NCBI GenBank assembly: GCA_028551475.1 | Contig: CM052356.1 | Location: 11,187,884 to 11,251,883 of the forward strand | Source of the DNA: Casuarina equisetifolia | Taxonomy: Eukaryota > Streptophyta > Magnoliopsida > Fagales > Casuarinaceae | Length of the DNA stretch: 64,000 nt | Direction of reading: 5' to 3' | Part shown: in pieces, positions 11,100 to 24,300 of the stretch | Numbering within the stretch: position 1 is the first letter of the stretch | How the letters are laid out: the number at the start of each line of letters is the position of its first letter | Translations under genes and position numbers: made by a program | Notes under the pieces: generated by a model | What the model saw: the letters and a program-made list of their open reading frames with translations, nothing else | Told to the model about the DNA's origin: nothing | The model's database searches: none

Positions 11100-12860
11100 T
11101 TTCACTCGCGGTCGATGCTCTAATCACAGTGAAGATCTCCTTCCCATTTTCATTGTTGTTGCTCGTCAATTAGTGACTTTTCTTATTCCAGAGAACACAT
11201 TTGAAGTAAAAAATGCAGCAGGCAGAGAGACTGAATAACTGTGGACGCCCAATGGGCTTTTTAATATTACATTCAAATCCCTAAAAAGAAAACTCTACAT
11301 AGAAATCCTGTGTCTACAATATGGAAAAACCATGAATGAAAACCGAATATTCTACCCTATACAAGTGCTACATGTACAATGAAATGACAAATAAAGAATG
11401 AGGTGGCCCATGATTAAGAGGCGCAGACGGCAACCCACATCAGGACATCATCTTACATGATGACACTCTTTATTCAAATTGAAAATTTATATAATTTAAA
11501 TACTTCGAGACTTGAGAATAAATGTTTATATTGTCTATTGCACAAAGTTTTCGTTAGTAAATTTGCAGGTTGTTCCATGGTCTTAATCTAATGAGTGCAA
11601 ATCAATCGATCTTGAATCTTTTTTTACAAGAAGTGACAATTGATCTCGATAAATTTTGTTTGTTAATGTGATATCATATTGATTGCTGTATGCACACAAA
11701 CTTATTATCACAATGCATGGAGTTAGGTCATGCATCATTTCATGCAGGCTCGGATCACGACTTAATGGCAATCAATCAAGCACATTCTTCGGTTCCTCAT
11801 GAATACTCAGCATGAAATTCTCCTCACATGGATTCCATCTTTCAAACAACATACCTTATTTTATGCTACTTGGATACGTGATAAAGATAAACAAGTATTA
11901 TGATAAAGATAAAAAGTGCTATGTTGTCAAATTCTATATTTTTTGGACAAATTTTATTTCCTAGAGCTTAATCAAATAGCATATAGTTCCTCATTCAAGC
12001 ATCTAAGTCGAATGTAACTGCCTTTCTAATACTATTTTTGAACTTACATAGATCAAAGCACTACTGCATGACTTCCAAACTACTTTGCATATCCTCCCAT
12101 CCTCTAGCATGATAACATCTCTGTTATTTACTTGAGTGCCACTTTCATTTTCCACACACAGCACGTATATTGAAATCAATTTATACTTTGTTTGAGAATA
12201 AATCAACCTACTAATATTTCACCAGTGGCCATTCTAAGACTCAATTTTTACTTCTCAAACCTAAGTTTATCCTATCCTTCGCCACATCAAGTTACGAGGG
12301 TGTTAGGGAAGTTCACATTAGTAAGTCCAATTACATCCATGTCAACATATCAACACTAAAACTTTGCATGAGTAGAGTACACATTAACATCACCAACCTC
12401 TAGAGCACCGAAGGCAAGAAGCCGAGGATCTCTCCTATGAAAATTTCTCTCACTTCGTTGCTACATCAACAAGATCCCCAACACCCACACCCACAATCTA
12501 TGTTGAAGGAATTAGGTGTGTGCCGGAGTTTGTGAACGTGTGACTGGTTTTTTAATAGGTTGATCCGTGGGAAACAGCTCAATTCACTTTTTTTTCTTAG
12601 TTATGGATAACACATGTGATCCTTTTAAAGGAGATCAGCTTTTGTATTGGTTTAGTTAAATTCTTGTTTGTTTTTATTCATATCCTTCATCATACACTTA
12701 TCTAGTGCAACTTCCTAACAACCTACTAGCATTGAGTGTCTTTAAACAATTTCCTCAACATAACAAAATACTACAAGAATTATGCCTTATCCTATGTTAA
12801 GTGTCATAGATAGTTAAACTACACAATACCAAGGGTCTCCCATGGCCTACTTGCCTTTTC
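11100..12860. other. Intergenic DNA, unrecognised
   Basis: Short frames occur on the minus strand (for example 12003-12206) but none shows a family motif. Some of it may be the decayed 3' part of the neighbouring Ty3/gypsy element. No LTR boundary could be found. Confidence 0.4.
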
Positions 12861-12869
12861 AACTAGTAC

Positions 12870-15800
12870 CTATCCTAATTGTATCTCTCCTACAAAATCC
12901 CAAACATATCTTCCTAATTCTTCCATAGTTAGGAGGTCCTAATTGACCATTCCTTCATTGCCAAGAAACATCTTGAGTTTAGATACATAAAATACATTTT
13001 AAATTTATGCTCTTTTTGGCAATTTGACAAGGTACGCCATTATTTCCATCCTTTCCAACATTTCATAAAGACCAAAATACTTGGTAGCTAACTTGTGGTT
13101 ATTCCTTAATACCATAAAAGTTTGTCTATAAGGCTACATCCTTAACAAAACTCAATCTCCCACTTCTAACTGCACCTCCATGCATTTCTTATCTTGTAAC
13201 TATTTCATTCTATCATATGCCCCAAACAATTAGATATGTAAGTCTTTAAGAATCACATCCCTCTGCTTCAACTCCTTGTTTACAACTTCAACCTAGGATT
13301 TGCTAGTAACATAATATAACAAGCTAGGTTGAGCTCTCCCATACAATACCTCATATGGGGTTTTTTTTAGTAGCACTCTGTATACTAGTGTTATAATACC
13401 ACGTAGCCCTTAGTAGCCATTTTCCTTATTTTCTAAGTCGATCAAAAGTAAAACGTCTTAAGTATATCTCAAAGATTTGGTTAACCACTTTGATTTGTCC
13501 ATCCATTTATAAATGATAGGAAGAATAAAATCTAAACTACACCCCTTGCAATTTGAATAACTCCACCTAAAAATGGCTAGTAAAACTACCCCTCTATCAC
13601 ACACTACACTAGTTGGCATACCATAAAGTTTAGCGCCTTTTCAAAGAGAAATTATGCCATAGTTTGAGTTATGTAAGGGTGAGTCATTGGTACGAAGTGA
13701 GCAAACTTTGGCAATCTATCTACTACAACAAAAATTAAGGTTTTACCCTTAGAAATAGGTAAGCCATTAATGAAATCCATTAATATGTTATTTTGAACTT
13801 CTGTGGGGATGGTTGTGGTTGCAATAAACCCGCAAGCTTGGTGTGCTCCCATTTGTGTTTCTGGCATATTGTACATTCTTGCATTGTCTTTCAGATTATG
13901 CCTTTCATTCCCTTCTAATATAGCACATCCTTTCTCTTTTAAGTTGTCTTGTGATGGCCCTCATGGCTACCCTTATGGAATTGCTTAACAATTCTAGGAA
14001 GGGCTTTGACTTAACTAACAAGTGGATTCTACCATTGTAGTAAAGATTTCCATCTTCATAACTCCATGGTCCAATAGCTTTTTGACCTTGTATATTTTGA
14101 ATTATCCTTTGTAATACTGGTAAGGTGCTATTTTCATTTTTGATAGGCTCTAACCATAGTGGTTGTGGTTAGGAAATGGCTATGGTTGTTCCTTCCATTA
14201 CTCAATGTGAGAGGTTATCTACACTAACTTTCTCTTTATAAGTTTTGAATTTTATTTTGAACTTAAGCCTTATGAGTTTACTTAGCTATTTTTTGTTATG
14301 CTAGTGTAGAGATTCTTTGCTCCAATAGATATTTCAAGTTATGTTAGTTAGTCCTTATTGCTAACTCTTTTCCTAACATATAATGCTTCCCTTTATTCAA
14401 TGCCATGTTCAGTGAAGCCATTTACTAACATATGTAGATAACAACAATGGTTTTCCCTTAAATGCCTTATTAAAATACACCATTAGTCCACCCTTTTGGA
14501 TAAGAATGACCTTTGCTCTTGAACATGAGGCATCACATTCAATAATGAACCATTCTTTGAAATTACATAATGTCAAGATTGGTGTTTTGATGAGAGCTTG
14601 CTTTAAGTTTGAAATCTTTTTAACTTGCATTGTCCACACAAAGCTATTCTTTTCAAAAATTCTATTAATGAAGCTACTATGGAACCATAATTCTTGACAA
14701 ATCTTTTATAATAACCACTCAACTTAAGAAACCCATTAAGATACTTCACTAAGCCCTGCTTAGGCAATTTTGTCACTGTTAGTATCTTATCACCATCTAC
14801 TGCCACCTATCTTGACTCAAGACATGTCTCAAGAAATTAACTTGAACTTGCTCGAATGTGCATTTGGATAGTTTAGTACATAGCTTATGACTCCTTAATA
14901 AATCCAACACCTTCTTAACATGCTTAACATGATCATTCTTGTTATCATTGTAAATAAGTATAACATAAAATAAAATAAAAAACAAATTTTCTTAATAAGT
15001 GCCTACAAACATCATGCATTGAAGCTTGGAAGCTTGAAAAAGCATTTATAAAGCCAAAAGGTATAACGAGAAACTCATAATAACCATTGTGAGTGCAGAA
15101 GGCAATCTTTTCTATATCTCTTGAACTTATTATAATTTGGTGATACCCTCGACTATAAATCCAACTTATAAAACAACTTAGCACCATGTAACTCATCCAA
15201 TACTTTTTTGGTTTTTTTTTTCTTGAAAAAGATTCTATTGTCATTGTTATAAAGGAAGTTGATTAAGTTATTGGACCTACTTAGAAGATACATGGGCAAG
15301 GCATAAAACCTAACCTTTTAGGACATCACCTTGACTAATGGGTATAAAAAGAACAATTATCAAGTGAGAAATTAGTGTGACATGAGTCACTAAAAGAAAA
15401 TAACAATAAAAACAAAGAGAAATTAAAGAAATCCTAACTTCAAGGTGGCATGTAGTAGTCTAGACCTAATTAATCTTTCTAAGCTATTTTCTTATAATTG
15501 CTTAGTAATGAACCTAACATTGTCAATACTTGTAGCTTGTAACTAAATGACCAAAATTTGCTAATCCCTTTGCCAGAAAATTTTGTCCTCAAAATACATG
15601 AGAGATCTTGACATTGTATGATAGAAAACTCAAGTACAATTGAAAATTTTAGAGAGTTGAAAAAACCCCTCTAGTGCATTAAAACATAAATTAGGAATCA
15701 ACCTCAATCTTTGATTCTAAAATTCCTTTTTGATGACATATTTTGAGCCAAAATCTCTACTTTTGCACTATTTCCTTATTCCAAATTGATAACATAAGCT

Positions 15801-16100
15801 ATAATGACATTTTCTCTCCAATCATGCATCACTCTTCCTTTATTACATTTTCCACCAATACATATCCATATGTATTTAACTTCAATAGCCTTTGAGAAGG
15901 ACATGACCAGTGGACCATGTGACCTTTACAAATAAGTAGCATTGCAATGAGAACATTTATGGCTTGAAATCTTTTACAATCCTTCATAGTAAGAAAATGA
16001 CTACCTAGACATAAATCCAATAAAGAATGAATTCCCGTTATTACTCTGTCAATCAACGCTAATAAGAAATAACCTTTGTTTTAAGTAAACTTTATTGTTC
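12870..16100 (-). mobile_element. Decayed Ty3/gypsy retroelement (gag-pol remnants)
   Basis: Minus-strand blocks appear in normal gypsy order, from high to low coordinates. A gag zinc-knuckle remnant followed by a basic tail (ICKGHMVHWSCPSQ) lies near 15900-15950. The reverse transcriptase lies at about 15240-14700: a decayed counterpart of the LDELHGAK...LDL...GYHQI block, then AFCTHNGYYEFLVIPFGF, then a connection region with KCTFEQ. An RNase H-side stretch with IECDAS follows near 14550. Integrase lies at about 13880-13650 (PTEVQNNILMDFINGLP...DRLPKFAHFVP), and its C-terminal end at about 13080-12900 (NHKLATKYFGLYEMLERM). The YFDDIL catalytic core is not intact, protease is not clear, and frames are broken many times. 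No LTRs were identified. Confidence 0.8.
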
Positions 16101-16327
16101 TTAACCAACTAGACATGCCACAAAATTGTGCAACCAACTAAGGCCATTAGCATTCCTCCTTAGGCTAAAGTATATACATCTAGGAACCAATCCTCAACAA
16201 GATGTGAGATCACATCTTTTCTAACTAAAATCTACAATAAGTGACAAAAATGAATCCATATGCCAGTGGCTAACTCCCTTTATAGGAGAGGTAATCAATT
16301 GTCTCACATTGTGGTGAGGAACAAGAA

Positions 16328-16395
16328 AAACATTTGTAAGTGAGTGAGAAGTCACACTCCTAAACATTTGTAAGCGAGTGAGAAGTCACACTTCT
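16328..16395. repeat. Tandem duplication, 34-bp unit twice
   Basis: The unit beginning AAACATTTGTAAG is repeated head to tail at 16328-16361 and 16362-16395, with two C/T differences. It lies between the gypsy gag end and the LINE 3' end. Confidence 0.9.
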
Positions 16396-16449
16396 AAACT
16401 TTATTGTCCTTAAGGAAACTATTGTACATTACCCTTCACATAAAAAAAG

Positions 16450-19400
16450 TCAATCTTAGATGATAAATGCTTATTTCATAAATACTTGCTCTAAATCTTT
16501 TTCTCTCAATGGACCTTTCAATGCTCATATACCACTATCATTGTAAAATGCACCATTTAGGGTTGAATTAGAGACTAACCTATCATGATCATTGGTGAGA
16601 GTAATTATGCTAGCATGCTTCTATTGTAGTGGAAAGAAATTGGATTCTAGGAACCATGGATCCTTCATAGTATAATATATACACTTTTGGCTATTTGCAT
16701 AAGAAGGATGCTAGAAAAACTTTCTTAACCATCTATCTATTCAAAAAGATCTTTCTCCACAATGCATTACTCATTTGCTATGCTACAAAACAAAAAGAAT
16801 GTAAGTATTAACAGTGTGCCAACAATGAAAGGCTAGTACATTTTTTGCTTGATAACAAACTACCATCAGAGTGCCATATTTTCTCCTCATAAATTATGCC
16901 ACAAAGATTCTCCTTTTACAAAATTTCACGCCATCTTTACTTGTAGGCTCTCCATAACTATGAATATATCCTTTACTCCCATCCACCTTCATCCATAGAG
17001 TTGCATGTTTTATCCCATCCAGCCCAATGTGCCCTATGTGTCCCTATTTTACTCCATAAGGATTCCACAAAGCTCTCGTGGATTTATTACAACACTAACT
17101 TTAGAGCTTTAGTCACCAACAAACAATGTATAGGGATTAAAAAGAGAACATTCTTAATCAGGATGATCTTCCTTCCATGAGAAAGGAATTGGTTTTTGCC
17201 AATTAGATATGTGTCATGTGATCTTCATCATGGTTTTGTTAAAATACCTATGTTGTACTCTTTCATTAAACAATGAAACCTTTAGATACTTCAATGATAA
17301 ATTTGCAAGAAAACATCCTATCCATTGCTTAATGTCATGTTTTTTCTATGGTGCAGACTTTTTGGCTAGTAAAAAAAATTATATTTAGCCGCATTTACTT
17401 TCTACCCACTATGATTTTCATATTCTTTCAGTAACTACATAAAATTCTAAATTGACCTTTGTTGCCTATTTAAGATAATTATCATATCATTTTCATATAA
17501 CAAGTGAAAAACATACCTAAAATTATTTGTAGCTTTGTAACTCCTTATATCCTTAATTTGCATGAGATGCTTCAACTTGTGAGAACAAGCTTCTTGAGCG
17601 AGGATAAATAAACTTGATGATAAAAAGGTCCCCCTGATGTAGTCCTCTTGTTGATTTAAAAAAACCAAATTTCTTACCTTGAATATGAATGGATAACAAT
17701 GTTTGAAATACAAAAGCACGTCATATCAATCTATGCTTTGAAGAATTCAAATTTTTTAATCACCATCAATAAGAAAGGCCATTCCAACCTATCATAAACT
17801 TTCAATGTGTCCAATTTGATTATCACATTAACCCTAAACACCTTTCTATTGGTCTCATGCATCATCTCCTAATCCAAAGCAATATTCTCTTGAGTAGATT
17901 TATCCTTTACAAAACTTGAATGTTCTAGTGATATTACTTGGGAAAGAATCTTGGCTAGTCTATTATTTAAAGGCTTTGCCAGAATCTTGTATTTGCATGT
18001 GTTTAAACTTATCGACCTAAGGTTTAAAAAACTACTTGCTGAGCCATTTTAAGACTAAGTACCAAGACCATCGCTATTAAGCTTTATGAGATATGTTTAC
18101 ATTTCAAAAAAATCTGTGATTGCTTTATATAAATCATCTCTAACCACCTTTTATGTTGCCTTAAAGCAATGCCCAATGAAGTTGTTTAGGCCTTAAGAAC
18201 TATTTGGATCAAGATTCATTATTGCTTGTTGCACCTCTTCTTAATATGGAATTCTACATAATGTGATGTTTTACTCCTTTGTCACCAAACTAGGAATTTG
18301 ATTAAGAAAATCATCCCACTTATGATCATAATTTTCTCTGTCACATGTATATTATTTTATATGAGTAACTCTCTATAAAATTCCACAACTGTTAGACCCC
18401 AAACCTCCACTTCATTTGTTTGTGTTCAATTTGGAAGTTAGAAATTGTAATCCACAACCTAACATCATTACTTTATGCATATATGAAAATAAACTAAGTT
18501 TTTATTCCCCTTTTGTAGCCATATGACCTGAGCTTTGTCTCGTGATGCACTTTTCTCCTCCCTAACATTTTGAATCAATTATTTTTTTTACTTCTTGAAG
18601 ATATATGAAATTTAATTGTAACCACACTTTTTGTAATTAACTCTCCATTCCTTGTTGCTTTTGTTCTATGTAACCCATTTTAACAATGATTTCTTTACTT
18701 CTGACCTCAAATTTAGGCATTACCCATGGTAGGATTAAGGAATGACCTTTTCATTGCATACTAACTAACTCTTTGGTAAAAGAAGCCTTCAACCATTGTC
18801 TCTAAAAAGAAATGATCTCACACCCTGAAAAACTCCTTATAGTTTAACCAATAGAGAACTATGTTATAACCCTACTTTTGTTAAATGTTGTACCTTTAGA
18901 GTTGGGAAAACATTGTTGCACCAAGTAAATGGAAAGCTTAGATAACCTAATGTTACAAACCCTTGATGACATATAAAGCCCTAAATTTCTATACTTGCAA
19001 CTTGGAATACTATTTACTCCTTCTCCTCTACTCCTAACATAAAATAAAATTGAAGCATTCTCTAATTATTCACAGCCTACTAGCTATTTATAATCCCTTC
19101 AAATGATGTCATAATTGTCTTCACGTAACATGGTTTATGCTAGTATATACCATTGTCACCAAAAATTGTTTCCCATTTGCACATCCATTGTGGTACTTTA
19201 ACTTGAAAAATCAACTAATAGCACCTTTGCATATGTTTTTCACATCAACCATATATATGTGTTATCTAGATTACAGGGTAGACAATTAAAAAATCCAACC
19301 TCTTAGTTCTGTGTTTTATTGTTCACCATAATATTTTAGCTTCAAAAGAGTTGCTAAAGATACTTTATTCTTTTTTGGTTTTCCTTTTAAGAAAATCTAA

Positions 19401-20200
19401 CTTATCTAGAGGACTTAGTCCTTTTATGTTCTATATAATTAAACTACACATTTGGATGGAAGGTATATTACCATCCAATGTAGGTGACCTGTTATCCAAG
19501 CTACTTTTCATGTTTCCTCCCATATATGTTTGCTCATGCAAGATGTTTTCCACTATTTTTTCCACCTTGCCCTTCAAGTCCTCCTCCATGAGTACCACAA
19601 ACTGGTTCCTTAGCTTGTTATCATCACCTTTGAGCCCTTTTTAAAGACTAGAACATTTGTTCTCTATGAGCTATCATCCTTCCTTTTTTTTTTTTTTTTT
19701 TTATGTTGATCACTTTTGAGTATACATCAGGGTCTCAGATTCACTTTGGTAACATAACCATTATCTTTCTCATCGCCTACCTTTCTACTCCCCTTGATGT
19801 TATGCTTTTTGGTAAGGCATTTCGTTGAACATCTTATGGTAGTTTGTGAGCTACCATTGTCAAAATCCTTTCTCTTCTTTTGTAAACTTGATACTCCTCC
19901 TAATTGCTTCTCTATTTCATTAGGACATGTTGTCAAACACCTAGCTCCTTAAATGAAATCTCATCTGCAGCAATTTGCCCAAACTATTTTGAACTCCTTT
20001 TTCTTGCCCTACTGTATTCTTGTCTTGCTTCTTCTCTGCCCCGCTCATTTTTATTTCTCTGCCTTTGCTTTTGCACGAGTCCATGTCGTACATGTCCTTA
20101 CTAGGATAAGCGCCCTTGTCTGCGTGCTGTTCCTTGTCACATACACCGAACTTGAGCGCGCGTGCCTTTGTCAGTATGGGCGCCCACGCCAAACTTAATT
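16450..20200 (-). mobile_element. Decayed L1-type LINE
   Basis: The minus strand carries LINE ORF2 landmarks in order. A degraded endonuclease end lies at about 19060-18780. The linker before the reverse transcriptase (SRDKAQVIWLQKGNKNLVYFH) lies near 18540-18480. The RT palm blocks follow: RSISLNTCKYKILAKPLNNRL near 18030, then EHSSFVKDKSTQENI near 17900, then a lysine/aspartate block with IKLDTLKVYDRLEW near 17800, then FLSSSLFILAQE near 17610 and a degraded YxDD site (LYENDMIIILN) near 17480. Low-complexity lysine-rich frames at 19727-20192 may be ORF1 tail or linker. The frame is broken throughout. Both ends are uncertain and no poly-A tail or target duplication was seen. Confidence 0.75.
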
Positions 20201-21311
20201 AACATGAGACCATTTTCAATCTTATTATTAGACCTGCTTGCCATGTCAGCAAAGGGAGTTACTTGGCCCTTGGTAGCTGGTGGGTGTTCTCAACAAGCGC
20301 CGGAGATTGTTGATAAAGCTAAGCCAGCGACAAGTCGCTCGGGTATTGAGAGGACTGACCAAATTGAGGGATCGAGTCTCCCAAATAAGGAGAACTACTG
20401 TCCCGGTATGGGAATGACGTCGTTGCCTGCGTCTTCCCCGGGCAAGAGTCCAAATATCAAGGCAAAGGCCGTGGATTCAGACCCAGCGGCAGAATGGGTT
20501 ATCTTCCTACTGGATTCTTCACCATATTCACGGCTTGGGCAAGGGAAGGAAAGGAACGGGAGTTCTGAATTTGCGATCTGACCATACTGTAGGAATCGCA
20601 AAGGAACGACAATAGATAATGTTTTGAATCTTGTTTAAATGTACATGAAGAAATATACTGTTACAAGAACGAAGCACCTATACAAATAAGGAGCTTATAT
20701 ACTGTACTTCTAGGTTGCATTAATGTGGGCCAAGTTTAGTGGGGGGCTACGTATAGATGGGTTGAGATTAGGACATCATTTTCTCAATAAATTGTAACAT
20801 GGGACTTCCATCTTTTGTCCTCTCTCCACATCTGCTGAACTTTTCCATGGCTTATGGTCACAACATTCTCTTTTGTATCAATGCAACATTGAAATTACTC
20901 TTTTTAATTGTCACATTAAACGATTTGTTACATTGCACTCATCATATGTTAAAATAAATTGAATTATATTGAAAAAAAAAACACAAGTTTTTTAGAAGTA
21001 AGCATGATTTTGATTCCGTTAATTGAATTCATGAATGAATGGAATCACTAAAAACATAAACATATTTTTATGTATATTTTAATTTTTTTTAATCTTAAAT
21101 CACAGTATATCAGATAGGCGAACATAGACTTGCTCCAAATTTTGATTAAAACAATTAAAAATTAGAATCTAAACTTAAAATAACCGGAACCAAAATAAAA
21201 AGGATGTTTAATATAAAGTCTGTGAAACGAAAAAGAAAACCGAATGAGGTGAGTCAAAACGGCTTCCTTCAGTGCTTTTCTATTGTTTCGTAGAAAACTC
21301 AGTCCGTTGGA
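20200..21311. other. Intergenic DNA and promoter of the ODR4-like gene
   Basis: The left part (20200-20600) is unusually GC-rich and holds a 139-codon plus-strand frame (20162-20581) with no recognisable domain. It may be LINE ORF1 remains read from the wrong strand. The right part is AT-rich and should hold the ODR4-like promoter. The leader probably begins within about 100 bases of the ATG at 21312. No clear TATA box was assigned. Confidence 0.4.
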
Positions 21312-24300
21312 ATGGTGAAAGCGGTGGTTGGAGAAGAAACCCGACTCAAATCAATCGAGGAGCGTCTCAGCCAATCTGGACTTCCCGTTCAGGTACACTT
21401 TCTGGGAGATTGATGAATTCTTTTATGAGTGGGATCGCTGAAGGTATATGATCTGAATTACATTTTTGTTTATTGCAGGTTGGTCTCACAATTGGCAAGT
21501 TGAGCTCGCCTCTGGATAGGGGTTTCGTGTACGATTTGGTCCCAACACCAACAAACGATGCCGGAGAGCCCGCGTGTTCCCTCGTCGAGGCCGTGAAAGA
21601 CGACAAGAAAAAGGGAGCGAAATCCAAATCTCCCGCCACCCATTCCTCCTCTTTGATCATCGACCATGATTGGGTCGCTGAACATGCTCGTCAGGTTTAG
21701 CATTGAACAGCATTGTTCTGAATGTTTTAATTGTTCGTATTTTACGATTTTTGGCGAGCCTTGGTCACAGGTCTTTTATTGGTTTCTTAGGTGGCTAGAA
21801 TGCTAGTGGGTGGCATGAAGGTGGTTGGAATCTATATATGGGTTGACGATAGTGCTTTCAAAAGTTCTACTCTAATGCTTAGCCAGGTAACTTTCTTTTC
21901 TCGCTAAAAATAGATTTAACTTTTGTTATTTGGATTTATTGCTCCAGATTTTATAGTTTGTCTGCTGCTTTTTAAAACTAGATACTTATCGTGCTGTGTG
22001 GATGCTTTCTTCATGCAAGAAATCAATTGGTTTTAGCGCGATACCCGTTTTAGCTGCTGAGAAAAGAGTGGGTGGCTAAGAAATTAAAACTGCTGATGAT
22101 TTTAGTCTAATACAGTAATTGGATTTAATCTGTTGCCTATTATGAATGATTTACTTATTTGGGTTCTCTTAGTGTATCCTTTGTCACACAACTAATTTTT
22201 AGCACCAATTGACCTCTTTTGAGCGCAAGAAGAGCCTAGTTGAACACCATTTTTCTAGGATAGCACTGTCTGCCGATGATATTTCTAACTTGGGATATTT
22301 AGTTGCAAGTCTTGGATTGGCCATGTAAGAATAAACTGCCTACTTTCACCATGAAATTTTGGCCAAAGCCATGTTCGTGTCTAAATAGCTCTTTTTATTT
22401 TTTTAATTAATGGAAAATTGATAAAACGAAGCGCAATCTTGGAATTCCTGGAGCTATGCTTAATTTGGCGAAGGTGCCTTGTTGTGTTGGAAAGATGACT
22501 CAAAGGACATCAAAGTAGCAATGCATGTATGTTGTACCTTAATGCTTGGGTAGAGTTAGTGGATGGAGAACTTTGCTAGGAATTTTGGTCGAATTGAAGT
22601 ATCATTCCTTAAACCAAATCCTTTCATGATCACTTTTCCATAGGTAAGAGCTTTAGCAGATCTTGATTCTTCCTTATTTTTCTTTTCACTTTTAGATCTA
22701 TGTAACTTTAGATTCTTAGATTTTTCTTTCATCTTCTATATCTCTCATATACTTATTGTTTGTCGGGAATATCCCTTTAGTAGCGTCTTAGTTCTTACAA
22801 AGAATGGAAAACTTTATGTGCACAAGAAGCATACCTAAAGTTCTCCCAATGAATTGCATTGGAAAGAAAGGGTATCAATGAAATCTACAAAGTATTTGTT
22901 GAAGTGGTAAGAGGCAAAAGAGACACTCAAGCAAATGTTTAAAAAACAGTATGAGATACATTATTCACCTCCTCATGAATCATTCATCGACTCCTCAAAA
23001 CAGAAAAACAAATGACCACAAATCGCTTACCATTCCTCAATAAATTGGCAAATGATCCACAAGATTTACACTATACTTCCCAATTTAGCATCAATCTAGT
23101 GAAATAATATTTCATCCAATGACAATTGTCTACTGATAAAGTTTTCATGTGAACCTTGTTGCATTGAATTCCCTTCTACGGGAATTGCATCCCATATAAC
23201 CCTGTCAACAACTCATAAACAAATGCACTTTAAGTCTGCCACTAAAATTAAGCTTTCAACTCAGATCACATCCCATTGCATATGTGCTGAACATCTCTTC
23301 TTGAATTAGAAGTGGTTTATGAGTTCAAGTGTTTCAGTCAAACCAATCATTCTTTCTGGCATTCCAAGCCAAGCCCAAGTTGGAAGCGACCCTCACTGTG
23401 TTTTGCTTTATCAGTTAAGTGGTTGCCAGCCAGATGTTTCCAGGGAAGGCATCCATTTTTGGCCTGTTATTGACGAGCTGGATGGGGTTTATGATACTCA
23501 TAAGTTGGATGGGACTGGTATCAGCATTGCAGCACACGTACCTTGAACTAGGTAATATCAGTAGGTCACATGTCTTGTAGAAGTGGTAGCCAAATCTCTT
23601 CCTGTGCAAAGACTTCCCTATGTAATGGATGCAATCTGTGAGGGGTCATTCAAATCAAATATATTTATAAATGTAATTTATATATATAATTTAGGTGCAT
23701 CACACGGCTATAATTTTGTTCTCAGAAACTACAAATTAATTTAGGTTAGGAAATATAGATAAGTGGTTTGTTCCTTGATGTAGTACCAGTAGAGTGACTT
23801 TGCCGATAGGCGGACTTTTTTAGTTTATTGCCTCCCTCACATGATATCCGTACACTCCTTTTAGGTCATCTCATCTTGCATGCGTTTTCTGGATTTGGAA
23901 GAAGCAAAAGGGCCAATTACATTCTGGCACCAATGTGGTTTTAGTTGGGTCCAGCACATCTATTCTCTAGTATAATGATATTGAAATAAAAAGTTAAAAG
24001 GGCATGACAAGCAAGCTCTTTTTTTCATAGTTCTAGATATGTTATTGAACTTTCTCTATGCTTATGGTCTTTTGAATAAAACAATTTCTGATTTGTGAAA
24101 GGCATATATTCATGATTAATGTTTTTACAAGTATTTCCGTTCCTCTTGTACTGTAGAGATATTGTATTTTGTCCATGTTGTTCAAGGCTTATAATATTGC
24201 TGTATCTTGGTGTGGCTTGTGTTCGATGGCAATATTGATGCTTAGATAAATAAAATTTAAAGCACAATTAGCTGTTGCAGGCTGTAAAGGCAGTTGCAGA

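Larger units (their letters stand above)
9941..11100 (-). other. 5' UTR and promoter region of the PB1 gene
   Basis: The first roughly 200 bases upstream of the start codon are GC-rich and leader-like and include the telo-box pair at 10011-10025. Further upstream the DNA becomes AT-rich. No other gene is seen in this stretch. The exact transcription start is not visible. Confidence 0.5.

Noticed and set aside
20162..20581. 139-codon open frame on the plus strand
   Set aside because: It lies in GC-rich sequence where stops are rare and shows no recognisable domain. It partly overlaps probable LINE ORF1 remains on the other strand. Not called as a gene.
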